Source: Sycobia sp. Sy_11
Lineage: Eukaryota > Arthropoda > Insecta > Hymenoptera > Epichrysomallidae
DNA length: 64,000 nt
Assembly: GCA_018907035.1 (NCBI GenBank)
Contig: JACCIC010000004.1
Coordinates: forward strand, 7,787,001-7,851,000
Direction of reading: 5' to 3'
Part shown: piece by piece, positions 23,467 to 36,180 of the stretch
Numbering within the stretch: position 1 is the first letter of the stretch
How the letters are laid out: each line of letters opens with the position of its first letter
The notes under the pieces: generated by a model
Told to the model about the DNA's origin: nothing
The model's input: the letters and a program-made list of their open reading frames with translations, nothing else
The model's database searches: none
Translations under genes and position numbers: made by a program

Positions 23467-26400
23467 ATGAACAGAAACATTCAACTGATGTATACACTAT
23501 TTCTGGCATCAGCTGTACTTTCGGATAATCTTAGATACTGTGAATTAGAAGGTTGTCCAAATCGCACTCATACACTTTGCAAATATCCTGTAAGTTCTTC
23601 ATGTATAGCTTTGACATCTTATTTTTATTAATAAATATTCAGTAAAGTAGAAATTTCATAAATTTATATGCATATATGTCTATATATATATTGAAGGATT
23701 CTAGACCGTCAGAAAGATGTATAAATGTTTTTCGCTTAGGATTGAGCAATGCCGAGAAACAAATCGTTCTTCAAATCTATAATAGTGAGACACCTTTTGT
23801 AAGATTATACGAATTGGACGAATCTTCAGAATCTTCACAGACTGACATTAACTCTGTCGTGCTTGTAAGTTATTAATATTATATTGAATGTACTTCATTG
23901 TATATTTATTGCATTTAATTTTCTTTATTATTTTATCCATAATTACTTTTTGGTAGAATTTTGAAGAAGTATTGGATTATCTTGAAAATACTTAAATAGA
24001 TAATATTTTATATTTTACATAATATATTGGGAAAATAAAATTGTAGTGATTTAATAAATTTAAGTTATGATGGCTCGTGGAGAACGTGTATGACTCTGTG
24101 ATTTTCTACAACTAGTATATGCAATAATGAAATTTTGGCGTATTTACTTGAAAATACTTAAATAAATAATCTTTTGTCCTATAATAAATATCTTGCTAGC
24201 TATACCTAAAAACTATGTCGCTTTTGCAAGAAAGAAAGCTGCAGCAGGCCTCTTCGTGTATAAACATTATCGATGCACTTGAACAAAAATATTTGAATAA
24301 CTGTTTCTCGGAAGAAGAGTAGTTTATTCACCGACAATTGTTATGGCCGCCAAGCTACACTAAAGCTTTACAAAAACTTGAAATAATGTAGTATCACGGA
24401 ATGCACACATTCTCTGTATAATTGATCGACTCGATTAAAAAATTTTTTTCTTTTTTCATTAATAATTTTAATATTTTCAATAGATATTCATAAGTATTTA
24501 TACATTCTTTCAGATTTCTTTAGATCAACACAATAAGCGTAGTAGCATTAGAAAAATGACTTTGATAAGAATTTTTCGATTTTGTAAATGATTTTAGAAG
24601 TGTCCGCATCCATTCGACTATTATGAGAGTGGTATGAATATTATCCAATTTGAAAAAAGTCAATTTTAAGACGTCGAATAGTCTCGATGTTTTTATTGCT
24701 AATGAAATTGGAATAAATTTATTTTTCCGCGTATTAGAATATTAATACTAAGCAATAATTTTATCAGAAAAAATGTCTCTTGTAACGTTTATATAGCTTT
24801 CATAGTTTTAGAGTGGTTCCAGTTTGAAAGCTGAATAATGCCAATTTTCATAGTAAATTTCCAGTTTTAACTCGCATAGTTTACTGGTGTACAGATTTTT
24901 TGCCAAAATTAATCAGAACTTATCTAAACATTGCTTAAAAACTTTTTTTTTTGTTGATCGGATCGATATTTCATTAAATTGACTTTTTATATAAGTATAA
25001 ATATATAATTTATATGGTTGATAAGTTCAGGGGGGAAAACAAATACAAGTGCAAATAGGACCCACAGACCGATATAATAGATAAAACAAAGAATAAGCAA
25101 ATAATCCTGTTATACTAATAATACTATCTGGATAAATGAAGATATAAGATATAAGGAGAAATTCATCATGTCATGAATTATCAATTATTATTTTTATTAT
25201 TATTATTTACCCCTTGCTTTCTTCTATAGATTCCAATACATTCACGTAATCTCTTATTTTTTTCAATACAGTGTAGAAGCTTACAATTATCCATCTCTAT
25301 ATTATGATTCAAATTTATACAATATTTTGTTGCACAACCATAATGATATATTAAAATTTATGCATCAATAATTTGCTCCTTAACTCTATTGATTTGAAAA
25401 GGTTCATTAACATGAATTTTGACTAATTAAGAACTAATTTATTCTATGTATATCTATAGTATTTAGAAATTTGATATATGCAACTTTTATTAATAAATAC
25501 TAATTATAAATTTTATAATAAACATTTATAGTTTTAATTTGTAAGTTATTCAATAAACACAGATATTTCACGATACTAGGAATCTTCTATATATGACATA
25601 TTATAATATGTATGAATTATTATAATTCGAATTATTATACTAAGAATGTTATGATCGGAACTATTATAATAAGCTTGTCATTTGTCATTTTGAAGCATTT
25701 TAGTATACCGTTAAAATTAATAGATAATTATAAATATTATACAACATTATTATATAGTATTATCTTAATAAACAGCAATTTTACCATTAAATGTAAAAGT
25801 TCATCTTGAATATCAAGTCATAATTTAGAAATTATTGACATTTTTAGGATTATTCGGTGATCTGGGACGATGAACTTGCAGATATTGCACAAAGGTGGGC
25901 TAACCAATGCATTGATGTTGTTGACGAATGCAGAAATGTTGGTAAGCACATTAAAATATTTTGTTTTATGGTATTGCATGATTTAATACGTAATGCGAAT
26001 TTGGATTATTAAGCATTTTTACGATGGCGGTTCTTATGGAATAAAAATTTAGGGCCTCGAGTATACACTTTGATCTTCTTTACATTATCAAAAAAGAAAA
26101 AAAAAAAATTCAAAAGATACTCTTAACGTTGAGTTGTTTAAAGATTTTTTTTTCTTAAGAAATTGATAGTTAATTTTCTTGGACCCAGTTTATGCAATTA
26201 TTGATCGTGTATTTTCATCGAATAATTTTTTCCATCTCTCTAGCAATATCATACACTCATTAGTGAAACTGAAGGTTTCAAAATTTGTAGAGAGCAATGC
26301 GATGGCTTGATCGCTAGAGTAGAGGATTAGTAGTAATTCGACGATCCGTGTTCGACTGATTACCAGAAACGTACATTTGTTAAAATTTATATGTGCTTCG

Positions 26401-28538
26401 TTTACAAAGACATAGTAGACGTCGATCCCTGATTAACATTAGTAGAATAGATTGAACGATCTGAAGTAATATAAAAAAACTTTTTTTAGAGAATTTTCTA
26501 GAAATTAGGACAAATATTGCTCAGATGTTGTCGAATCCAATGAATGCGGCGAGTGTGGCAGTACATCCTTTCTAAGCTGTAAAAGCTTTTGGCAAATTAA
26601 TAAATTTCTACGGGATATTTCATAACTCGTTGAAACACTACACCTTTTCTATTGATTAATTTTAACCTTTTCTATTTGAGCGAATCAAACAATTTGTTCA
26701 GCTGTCGTCTGTATTAACTTTCCACTAATCATATAATTTTCTTATTATCAATATGAACATTCAAAATGATTTAAGTTAGTTTATTTATGTTTAATTTAAA
26801 AAATTTATCACATTTGAGATTGCTTTTGATATTGTTTTTTCACGCCTAGATATTGCGAGGGATGGCCAGATAATTTGTCTAATAAACTAGTACCTTATTT
26901 CAAATTTATTCTTCTTGGGAATGATTGTAAGTAATAATTCCTATTACTTACACCTGGAACATTTTCCATGTAAACGATGACAGCAATCTAATAGTGTGAA
27001 AACAGTGTACTATGAAACATTGCTAGGTAAATTCAATCTTTGACTTCGCCTTCGACATCAAATAATACTCTTCATGGCTTAAGCTTTATCCCCCAGTGTC
27101 GTGTGCAATTTTTCATGATCCTCGACTGGAAGAACGCATTTATTTTCTAATTAATATTACAGTTTAACAATTGCCGATGTAAAGATACTGCCTACATCAT
27201 ATTCGCAAAACTAAAAAAAGTCGAGGTATTTTCAGACAAAAAACAGAAATACAAATAGTAATACAAATAGTTACGACAACCAGCAATATATATATAATTT
27301 TAGATTGAATTATTACATATTTTGAGTTTCATCAAAGTGTGTAAATAACAAACATGAACGAAAGTTTTTCTCAGACTTCTGTTTGACATGCCACCGTGCA
27401 CTAGAATTATTGCGAGCCCCAAAGTTTGCAGAAGATCTAGCATGAATTTAGCCTATTTAACCTCATTTATAAATAACAGTTATATTATAAGTGATTGTTG
27501 TAAAGCTGGCAGATTGTCATTTTATGATTAGTCGAAGTCGGTCACGAAAGTAATGCCAGAGAGTTAGTACTTTAGGCCAAGGTGTTCTTGGAGATTACGA
27601 TCATCTTTATCTCTTTAATAACACCGTTCGATATCAAACACTGTCTTTTAGACTTTATAAATATTTTCACTTTTCTTAATCTGTACAATATTTTATTGGG
27701 AAAACTTACCTGCAATAAAATATTTGTGCTTTAGGTCTACGTCAAGGTGTTCTTTAAGTGAAAAATTATCGTCTAAAGTGTTACATCGTATTTGATTTTA
27801 CTAGTTGATCGTATATTAGCATTCTCTAATATGGACGTAACAGATATCCTTTTTGTTGTTAAGAAGATAACATTGTCATAATTTTTTTCTATCGTGAATT
27901 TAAGATCTTTATTCTTATGCAGTTAATTTTTAGTCTTATTGGATCGTCTTTAAAAAACTAAATCTGATGAAGATACTTAAATAGAACGGTAACTAAGGCA
28001 ATATCATCAACTTATGCTTCACATTGATATTTCATTCTCACTTTTAGAGGCGACTGTCGTAATAAGCCAACGTGAAGTATAATCTAGAAGCAATTGTGCA
28101 ATAATTGACTTTATGTTTCTTATTTTTTATAAAAAATAATTAATAAGTATAAATATTTATTTTTTGAACCTTTTCAGCTCGATTTAAGGTGGAACAGCGA
28201 GCTGCGCACCAAACGACTTTGTCAAATCATCAACAACCTTCCATACGTCGGGTCCTCTCTCGTTGGTTCAATGAAGACAGATTGATTAGTTTGAGTAATT
28301 TAAATTTTGATAATCTTAGGTGATAATTTTATTTTTAGAACTATTTTATAACCTTACGTTTTCAGTTTTAAAATAAGCGTTTCTTTATTTCAGTTTAGAT
28401 GAACTCCAAAGCACCGCATCAAATTATTATATGCGTTTGATGCGGCAAACAGCTAATCATATCGGATGCGGTGCTGTCCGGTCATATAATGCTCGTTTAC
28501 AATATCTATACCTTGTATGTAATTTCGGCCCAGTTTGA
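23467..28538 (+). CDS. CAP-domain secreted protein, venom allergen 5-like (antigen 5 family)
   Basis: Five exons join in phase: 23,467-23,589, 23,697-23,864, 25,848-25,941, 28,178-28,319 and 28,394-28,538, about 224 residues. Donors are GTAAGT, GTAAGT, GTAAGC, GTGATA and acceptors end TGAAG, TTTAG, TTCAG, TTCAG. Exon 1 has a signal peptide (MYTLFLASAVLS) and a cysteine-rich start (YCELEGCPN, HTLCKYP). Exon 3 has the hallmark WDDELADIAQRWANQC; exon 5 has IGCGAV and YLVCNFGP. Family members are secreted, often in venom or saliva. Two conserved histidines are replaced: QIYNSE in exon 2 for the usual HN, and NYYMRLM in exon 5 for the usual HYTQ-type motif. The GQN motif in exon 4 is also lost. 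The frame is intact, so this is a diverged gene or a very young pseudogene. AATAAA at 28,672 is a possible poly(A) signal. Confidence 0.7.
23865..25847 (+). other. Large intron 2 of the CAP gene
   Basis: AT-rich, about 2 kb. No second gene recognised; the plus-strand open frame at 25,612-25,809 is low-complexity and not called. Confidence 0.45.
26300..26470 (+). repeat. tRNA-derived SINE, copy 3
   Basis: The head GATCGCTAGAGTAGAGGATT is nearly identical to copy 1, with a B-box remnant GTGTTCGACT at about 26,359 and body TTAAAATTTATATGTGC. It is shorter and more decayed than the other copies, and lies in intron 3 of the CAP gene. Confidence 0.6.
26490..26576 (+). pseudogene. Possible decayed duplicate of CAP exon 4
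   Basis: After an acceptor-like TTTTTTTAG the phase used by CAP exon 3 reads ENFLEIRTNIAQMLSN and stops at TAA 26,574-26,576. It lines up with the start of the called exon 4 (ARFKVEQRAAHQTTLSN) and keeps NIA where that exon has RAA. It may be an old exon copy replaced by the one at 28,178. The match is short. Confidence 0.3.
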
Positions 28539-31480
28539 ATCTAGAAGATGTTTATACAGTATGTAATTTATCTGAATGTTGCCATTTTTTATTAAGTAGG
28601 AGTCAGCAAGTGTTTTATTGATAATATGATCCTTAGATGATCAATATACACTTTATTAGATTAAATTGTTTAATAAAATATTTATTTAGTCTTAAAGCTA
28701 TTTTAATAAAATTTTCTCAATACGAAGATGTTATTAGACTTCTGCTCAATAGCTTAGTGTATTTTGTTCATGAAAATACTATTGATATAACAATAACATC
28801 TATATAAGTTTACAGATCCTTTACATGATATTACCTTTCCTCTTCGACTAACCTACAAGCTAATTTCACATAGCCTAAAACCAGCTAAAACTTAAACCTA
28901 CCCCAACTATTCTGCACTTTTAAACTGAGGTTATGCCTGTGGAGTGGGCAAAACCATTGGCCAAACACAGTGGGATAAATTTCAATCGATACTCGTGTCA
29001 CATTTAGTACTTGGGCACAGAATTTTTCAGCCTGACACCTCCAGCTCGCATTTTTGAGTATGAAAGATATCGAAGCGTTCAACAAAGCGCTGGATGCGCG
29101 TCCGAGGTGTTTTCGTAATATTATTATTTGATTTAACTAAAATTTAATGACTGCTGAGGCATTATATATAGGTTAACAGTATGCTCTACCATTGCCTTGA
29201 CTATTAATGATAAAATCGATATCGACGTTGACGTAAAATTAAATAAAATGTTTTTTGTTCAGTTGAAAACAAATTGTTAAGCCATCGAGACCATTAATTA
29301 AAATAGAATGTGTTTGTTCTTGGATAATTAGATATAATTTCCAAAGCAACTGCATTCGCGTAAATCAAATTCGTCTGTATAACTAGTCAATTGCGACAAT
29401 ATTCTCAGTTTCTTAAGTTATATAATCAAATAACGCCGTTTTCTTCTAGAGAATTGATGCTACTATTCTAACACCAGTACGTTTCTATTAAGAATTTATG
29501 ACGATTTTAATAGGGCGCGTTTCTGGAAAAAACGTAACATGTAATAGGCTATTCGAAGCTTCAAAAAAGAGCCTCGACTTATTAGTTGCCGGCATTTTGA
29601 CTAAATTTTCGAAATCGTGATCAACAGTGCGACCTCGAGATATTTTTGCAATAAAACTTTCAGAAAAATATTTTGTAACGTATGACGCGAATCGAAGGGT
29701 CAGCACAACTAATATACGGACAACTTGAAGAAAGAAGCGAGCTGTAGCATCGTTAGCTCAGCGGGAGAGCATTCGTCGCGAATGCAAGTTCAGATGCACC
29801 CGTTATTTTCTCTCTCCAAGTTCTTTTAATTATTTAACGCTACTCACGTAATAATATAGTACAATATTCTCGTTTGCGTCGAAGTAAAATCTGACCGTCG
29901 TTACCCCGCGTAAAATGAGAGAAGATGTGATGGCCATTTTTCACAATATAACAATTTGCACACTTCGGTGGTGAAACATGGCCATTCTTACTTGGCCATT
30001 ATTATCACGATAAATCGTTATCATTTACCTAACAGTCGTAGAAATGAAAACTGCGAGTGTAAGTTATAAAATTCAACCGGAAACAATGGACATCGAGACG
30101 AACGTGCAGACAAGAGCAGAGTTATAATCAGATTTCATGTCTTTGTCTAAATATGTCTCACCACGTCTACCGCCTCGAGTTAATTTTATTGGAATTTTTA
30201 AGTTTCACTGCTATTTTAATTATAGGACATTTTTAATATCGAAACTTTAGTTTTTTATATTAGAAACTTTTTTTTATCCATCATAATCTGTAAAAAATAT
30301 TTGTGAATAACAGAATTGTACTAAAGCAATTTTTCATTCGATTTATATAAAAAAACATTATTATTTTAAAAACTTTATATAAATCATGAAAATCAATGAA
30401 AAAATAATTGTAATTAATTTAAGATTTTCTACCGGTATGCTGAATCCATTTCTATACTAATAAATATGTACACTTATCTATCAAGCTCGTATTATTTATT
30501 TATAAGCACACAGTTACGTAGACTCGTATTAGAAAAATTATTTAACAATAATGATTCTATTAATTAATATAACAATTACTTTATTTCGGTATTTCATAAA
30601 ACTCCAATTTTTCTCATTAAATTCGTCATTATCTGCTGTACTATTATCTAAAACAAATAGAAAACTGCAAGTAAAGAATCAAATCCAAAATGCCACGTGC
30701 ATGATCATGTATGTGATCTTTTATATATTTAATTTAAATTTTCTTTTTATAGCGTCTAATACTCAAATAATCTAGCGTCTAATACCTCTAATATATATAT
30801 AATTTTAAGATCAAACTAATTAAATTAATTGTATGGAATCGAATGCAAAGGCAAACTATACATAATTTAGTAAATCTAATTTTAAGAAAAACAGAGTAAT
30901 TTAATGGAAATTAACAATTCATCAAGGATAAATATAATTATAGCTTTACTTTAACATATTAAAATATTATTCTTTATCAATCTGTTAATCTACTTCAATT
31001 GATTCACTTTATAAAAAAAAAAAACAATTAAGTTAAACACAGTCTAATCCACAGTATATAATAGTAATCATAATAATAACAACAATAACAACAATAATAA
31101 TAAAATAGTTATCTTTATTCGTTCAATATAAATACTTTATAGTGTACATTGTTATTATTCGAGGAATAAAGGTCTGAATTTTTACAATTATATTTGTTTT
31201 ACGTCGTAAAAGCTGAAAAAATTTAACACTATAAATATTTAGTTAAAGATACCACGAACTTAATTATTAGAAGGTATTCATAACGAATAGCTTGAGAAAA
31301 AGTAATAATGCAGTAACATGTAAAGATTATATTGAGTTAAGAAGTTAAACTTCTTTTTGATATTAATTTGAAATTGAGTTAAAATTTTTTCATGAATCAA
31401 CAAAACAGCTTAACCACGATTTATACTAAACATACTTTCTATAAAGACGATAAAAATAATAATATTTATATCTGATTTTT
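28539..31480. other. Intergenic DNA between the CAP and ionotropic receptor genes
   Basis: AT-rich, with a tRNA-like sequence at 29,747 and nothing else recognised. The short minus-strand frames at 28,885-29,085 and 29,488-29,706 show no domain. Confidence 0.45.
29747..29805 (+). pseudogene. tRNA-like sequence, probable tRNA remnant
   Basis: TTAGCTCAGCGGGAGAGC is a textbook tRNA D-arm and A box. It is followed by a perfect stem GCATT/AATGC around CGTCGCG where the anticodon arm belongs. The T-arm (AAGTTCAGATGC) only partly fits a B box, the base before the apparent anticodon TCG is G rather than U, and no acceptor stem pairs. Most likely a decayed tRNA or the head of a SINE. Confidence 0.35.
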
Positions 31481-31508
31481 CACCGTGGTTTTATGCTTTT
31501 TAAGCAAT

Positions 31509-33276
31509 ATGAATATTCTACGTTGGATTTTAAGTCTTTATATTCTTGGACCATCTTTAACATTAACTACGGAAACTGTTTCAAGCTCCAAGTTGTTAAT
31601 TGGAAAATGGCTTCATGATTTAAAAATTCGCGAATTGAATGTTTTTATAAATAAGAATAATTATATAGAACCGACAGCATTAAATTCTTTTTTGCATAAT
31701 ATTTTGTGTGAATTGCCAACATTAACTATTGACTTCAATGAAATGAAGAATTCAGGAGATAACAGGACACTAGAAACACCTGTTTTGCAATACCCAAATA
31801 ACAACATACTTTACGTAATTCTTGAAAGCGAAGAGACCTTGATGAACAAATCAGCTGATTTTAGCAACGTACTAGATAACTTCAATATTATATCAACTAT
31901 TTCAGCAAGACCTAAATGTTTGTTAATTTTCTTCAGTAACACCGAGTGGTCTGACTATAACATGAGAAGAATATTGCATCATGCTTGGTCTTTAAGATTT
32001 TTAGATTTTACAATTCTAAAAATTCGAAGCACAAATGATATCATTTTCGTTAATTATAATCCATTTCTACGAACTTACAATAGCGGATATTTAAACAATA
32101 TTACAGATTGTTTTCCTGATAAGCTCAATAATCTTCATGGATATAGAATAAAAGTAGGTGCTGTACATTTACCTCCTTTATTTTCTATAACGAAAAAAGA
32201 GGACAAATATTCATTCGAAGGAACCGACTTCTTTTTTGTAAATGTTATGTCCGAAAAAATCAATTTCACGCCGAGCTTTATTTTCTCCATAAACCAAACT
32301 ATAAGCGAATCGATGCATGATATGTACGAAAAATTAGAACTGAACAAAATTAATACATTAGCTATAGCTCTTCATGGTCAAGTATTTTATTCATTAAAGT
32401 CAAAAATGAAGAATGTAGTGGGCACGGTTAAAACAGTATTCGTGATTCCCGTAAAGCAAATTAGAGAAATCAATATTTCTTTTGAAGATACAGTATGTGT
32501 TATATGTTTTCCATTAATTATAATGTCCTTTTCTATTTTAGTTTATATTTCAAGGCTGCAAAACATGTCGTTAATAGTTTTACAAATATTCCAAATTATG
32601 ATTGGTAACTCTGTTCCTAAATTTACTGAAGTTACAGAAAAAGCTCTGTTTTCTATTATTGCACTTCTATCTATATTATTTTCAACTAGTTTCTTTGCAA
32701 TTCTAGCAGATATTAAAGTCATATTAAAGGAGATGGACTTTGAAAATATTACTGATATTATCAATTCTAAATTAAATCTATATCTTACATACACTATGAG
32801 TGCTCTTCACGATCATACTTTTCATGATTTACTTTTAAAAAGTAGACCGATTGAAAATGATGAATCTTGTATCCGAAAGCTAATCCAAACTAAAAATACG
32901 ATTTGTATAATGCCAAATATGAGAGCAATATATTACGTAAAGAACCATGTAGTTCATACCGGAGAGCCGTTGATGAAAATCGCTAAAGCGTCATTACTCC
33001 ATGGGCTGCGCTATTTTGCGCATGAAAAATCCTCAGTATTTGCTGATAGATTTGAAAAAATGGATACTACATATTACAGCTGCTGGTATTGAGAATCGAA
33101 TGATAAGAAACAATAATAATGTGGAATTTCAACCGCCGGATGAAACATCAAATTCTGAAATTAGTGTTTTGAATGTAGCATTTATTATTATTGTATTTGT
33201 AGCATATTCATTGGCAATTTTAGTCTTTATGTGTGAATTGATCTATAATTATATATTGAAAAGGAATATAATTTAA
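31509..33276 (+). pseudogene. Divergent ionotropic receptor (IR), broken by a +1 frameshift
   Basis: A single-exon gene beginning at ATG 31,509 with a signal peptide (MNILRWILSLYILGPSLTL). Next come an extracellular ligand-binding region, a first membrane segment (ICFPLIIMSFSILVYI) and a short pore region (LIVLQIFQIMIGNSVP). These are followed by a second membrane segment (ALFSIIALLSILFSTSFFA), the second ligand-binding lobe, and a last membrane segment (NVAFIIIVFVAYSLAILVFM). The order is that of insect ionotropic receptors, glutamate-receptor relatives that detect odours, tastes or temperature in sensory neurons. The frame shifts by +1 near the A6 run at 33,055-33,060: the first frame reads SSVFADRFEKM and the second continues KKWILHITAAGIENR. 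Past the shift, the first frame ends at 33,092. One extra A in the run would explain it, by mutation or assembly error. Confidence 0.8.
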
Positions 33277-33559
33277 AATTGTAAGTAAACGATCATGTAC
33301 AATTTGCTGGGGAGTCTTGTTGACAATATTGTAGTAAGCGGGTGGGTCTGTCTTCGCGATTGCTAATGAGCAGTTTTAATTGGATAAGAGTTTCCTTATG
33401 TCGCTTATATCACTTGAGTGTAAATTTTAATATTCTACGGCCACCATCGTTACCCAAACTGCTACTGCAGTTTGATTAGTTTTGAGCAAAAAATGGCCGC
33501 TTTGAATTATGACCATAAACAGAATAATGTAATACATAGTATACCTTCATTTGTAACAT

Positions 33560-34490
33560 CCCAAACGTAGTCAAATACGTTAAAAAAGAGGAAGAATTAA
33601 GCCAATATAATACAGGCTGTTAAAGGACTCACTAACGATGACTACATTGATGGTCTAGATTAATTAATAAACGTTGCTGATATCACTCATATATTAAAAA
33701 TTTAGGATCATAAATTCGGTAATTTGTTCAATTTGACCATCGTTTACGTATTCCTGCCATTGCTGAATCTATAGGAGTGGACAAAGAATGTGCGCGACAA
33801 ATTTTAGATGAACATTTTAATATGCGATAAGTGTGTTCAAAACTGGTGTCTAATCCTGTGGCGAATACATGTGGCGAATCTTAATTTTTTACATATGATC
33901 CTGAAAAAATACTCCCATCTATGCACTTGAAGAGCTCAACTTCGCCGAGTGTTAAAAAAGCGAAAATGAGCAAATCAAAATCCAAAGCAATGATGATTGT
34001 TTTTCCAATATTCATGGAGACCTTCATTGGATTCACGAAAATCAAATTGTTAACCAACATTACTATATTCCTGTTCTTACTGAAGTGCGTGAAATAATAA
34101 GAAAAAAATGACCAAAATTGTGTAAGGAGAAACCATGGCTTCTTCATCAAGGCAATGTGCCGGGTCATTACGCATTGTCCATTGAAAGATTTCTAGCCAA
34201 GTGCAATATCTGATAAGACCACCCAATTTATTCGCCGGATCTTGTTCCGCGCGACTTCTATCTCTTCCAAAGGTGTCTGTTAAAAGTGTAACAGAGGAAA
34301 CGACGTGTGTCCTAAGAAAACTGACAGAAGAAGATTTTCAACACATTTTTGAACAATGGAATGATTCGCATGGAGTGATGTAGGGATTGAGGAGGGGAAT
34401 ATATTGGAGATAATAATAAAGAAATATATATAGTATAAAAATAAAATATTTTATATAATCAGTCTTGTTACTTAATGGCCACACCTCGTA
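33560..34490 (+). mobile_element. Decayed mariner-family transposon
   Basis: Pieces of a mariner transposase appear in shifting frames. VDKECARQILDEHFNMR (about 33,778) is followed by KKAKMSKSKSKAMMIVF, then LLHQGNVPGHYALS, which corresponds to the mariner HHDNAPAH region with its catalytic Asp replaced, and YSPDLVPRDFYLF. The right terminal inverted repeat occupies about 34,460-34,490, starting CAGTCTTGTTACTTAATGG and ending ACACCTCG next to a TA. No left inverted repeat was found, so the 5' part is lost or too diverged. Several stops and shifts make it inactive. Confidence 0.75.
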
Positions 34491-36180
34491 AACATTTTAG
34501 ACAATTCTGAATTTCTAAGCTATTCACCTGCAAATCCTAAACTGAGTATTGTCAACAGCTCAGAACTTTCGTACAGCGAAAAATTTCTTAAGTTAACAAA
34601 AAGATCTCCCCTTCCATCAACAATATCAGATGGAAACTTTTTTATCTTGCACCATAAAAATAACAAGGAGTATTACGGGCATATAAGCAATATTTTTAAT
34701 GTTATTTATATTTTTCCTTATTTATTGATAGAAAAGTTTTAGTTAGTAATTTTATGTCTATTAAAAAATATATATATATAAAAGTTCATATTGCTTAGTG
34801 CAAAATTATTTTGAAACTAATATATATGTACGTACACATAGCAACGTAGTTGGAAGACCTTCTTATAATTGTGATTAAGTATTTCTACTGAATTATATTT
34901 AATACAGTTTTTAAGTATAATTGTGACATAATCTGCTTTAAAATGGTTCGAAATAAAACGATAAAAGGAAAAGCTTTAGTTAATGTTAATCGTGTAATAA
35001 TATACGTAGATTCGATTTTAATGCATATTTTAAATAAATAAAGTTTTGTTTTCATATCGATAGGCGAAGTATAAATTTGGCGTATCGTAAAACAAAATAC
35101 TTTCTTAATCTGTTCATAGTGGTTCCTATGTAGAAGAAGGAAATGTAATGCAATATCTTGTTCTTATTAACCTTAACCAAGCGCTTACGCGCACGTCAAT
35201 AACTCAACGAATTTTAATTTTGTAGTAATGTACACCGAGACCGGAAATTTACAATATATTCATTTTAACATAATATTGCAATTAGAAAGTATAGTAGTAT
35301 TTTCCTATTACTAATAAGGAATAGAAGTTAGTATAATTAAAATAAAAGATCGTGAACGAACTCTTATTATACGCCAAACTATATGTATAAATAAGGTACA
35401 TACTCGATCCGTGGAGTGAAAGAGAAAACAAAGATTTCACCTGAAAATCGCTTGTATATGATTCCATATTAATTTGATCAAATATTTTTTATGTAAAGAA
35501 CTTCGAAAGACATAAAAAGATTATGCTGAGTAAAAGCAGTGATCTGTGTTGTGATATCTCTTGTAACCTATGGACCTACTTTAAATATTTTCTCTAAAGA
35601 CGCTTTTTTACGGATTTTCATGAAAATAAGTCGTGTTTCAGACTTGAGAAAATGTTGAGAAGCTCGAAATACGTGAGAGTTTGGGCTACGATCGACGAGT
35701 TGGGCTCCTTGCCCGAACCTTGGTGCCGTGCGAATTTTGATTTTTGTTTAACGAAAATTATTATCATTTTCCACTTGAATCTTTCCGTCTCATGATTTAT
35801 GTAAAACGCTTTCATCTGCACACGGATCCAAAAATATGTACAGTTTTGGAATAAATATAACATTACGATAACTTAATGCACATTCAGTAATAAAAATGTG
35901 AAAATTAGATTCACAAAAACGAAGAATAATCTCCTTTCTCATAGAGGTATCTCCAAATTAGATGCATATATGAAAGCTTAAAAGTTGTCAATTTAAATTT
36001 ATAGAATAAAACAAGAATAATAAATTTCTCGGGTGTAAAAAATAAAATTTATACTCATATATACAAATGTAATATAAAGTGAACTCTAGAGAAACAGGAT
36101 TAAGTATCCTATTTTGAAATGCACGAAGCATTAGAACGAAGCAAGAAGAACTATAAAAACTTTTACACAACTGCGATTAT
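34491..36180. other. AT-rich intergenic DNA, nothing recognised
   Basis: Short minus-strand open frames at 35,282, 35,618 and 35,988 have no recognisable domain. No RNA gene or repeat was identified. Confidence 0.45.

Noticed and set aside
29747..29805. Functional tRNA gene
   Set aside because: The acceptor stem does not pair, the B box is poor, and the base before the anticodon is not U.
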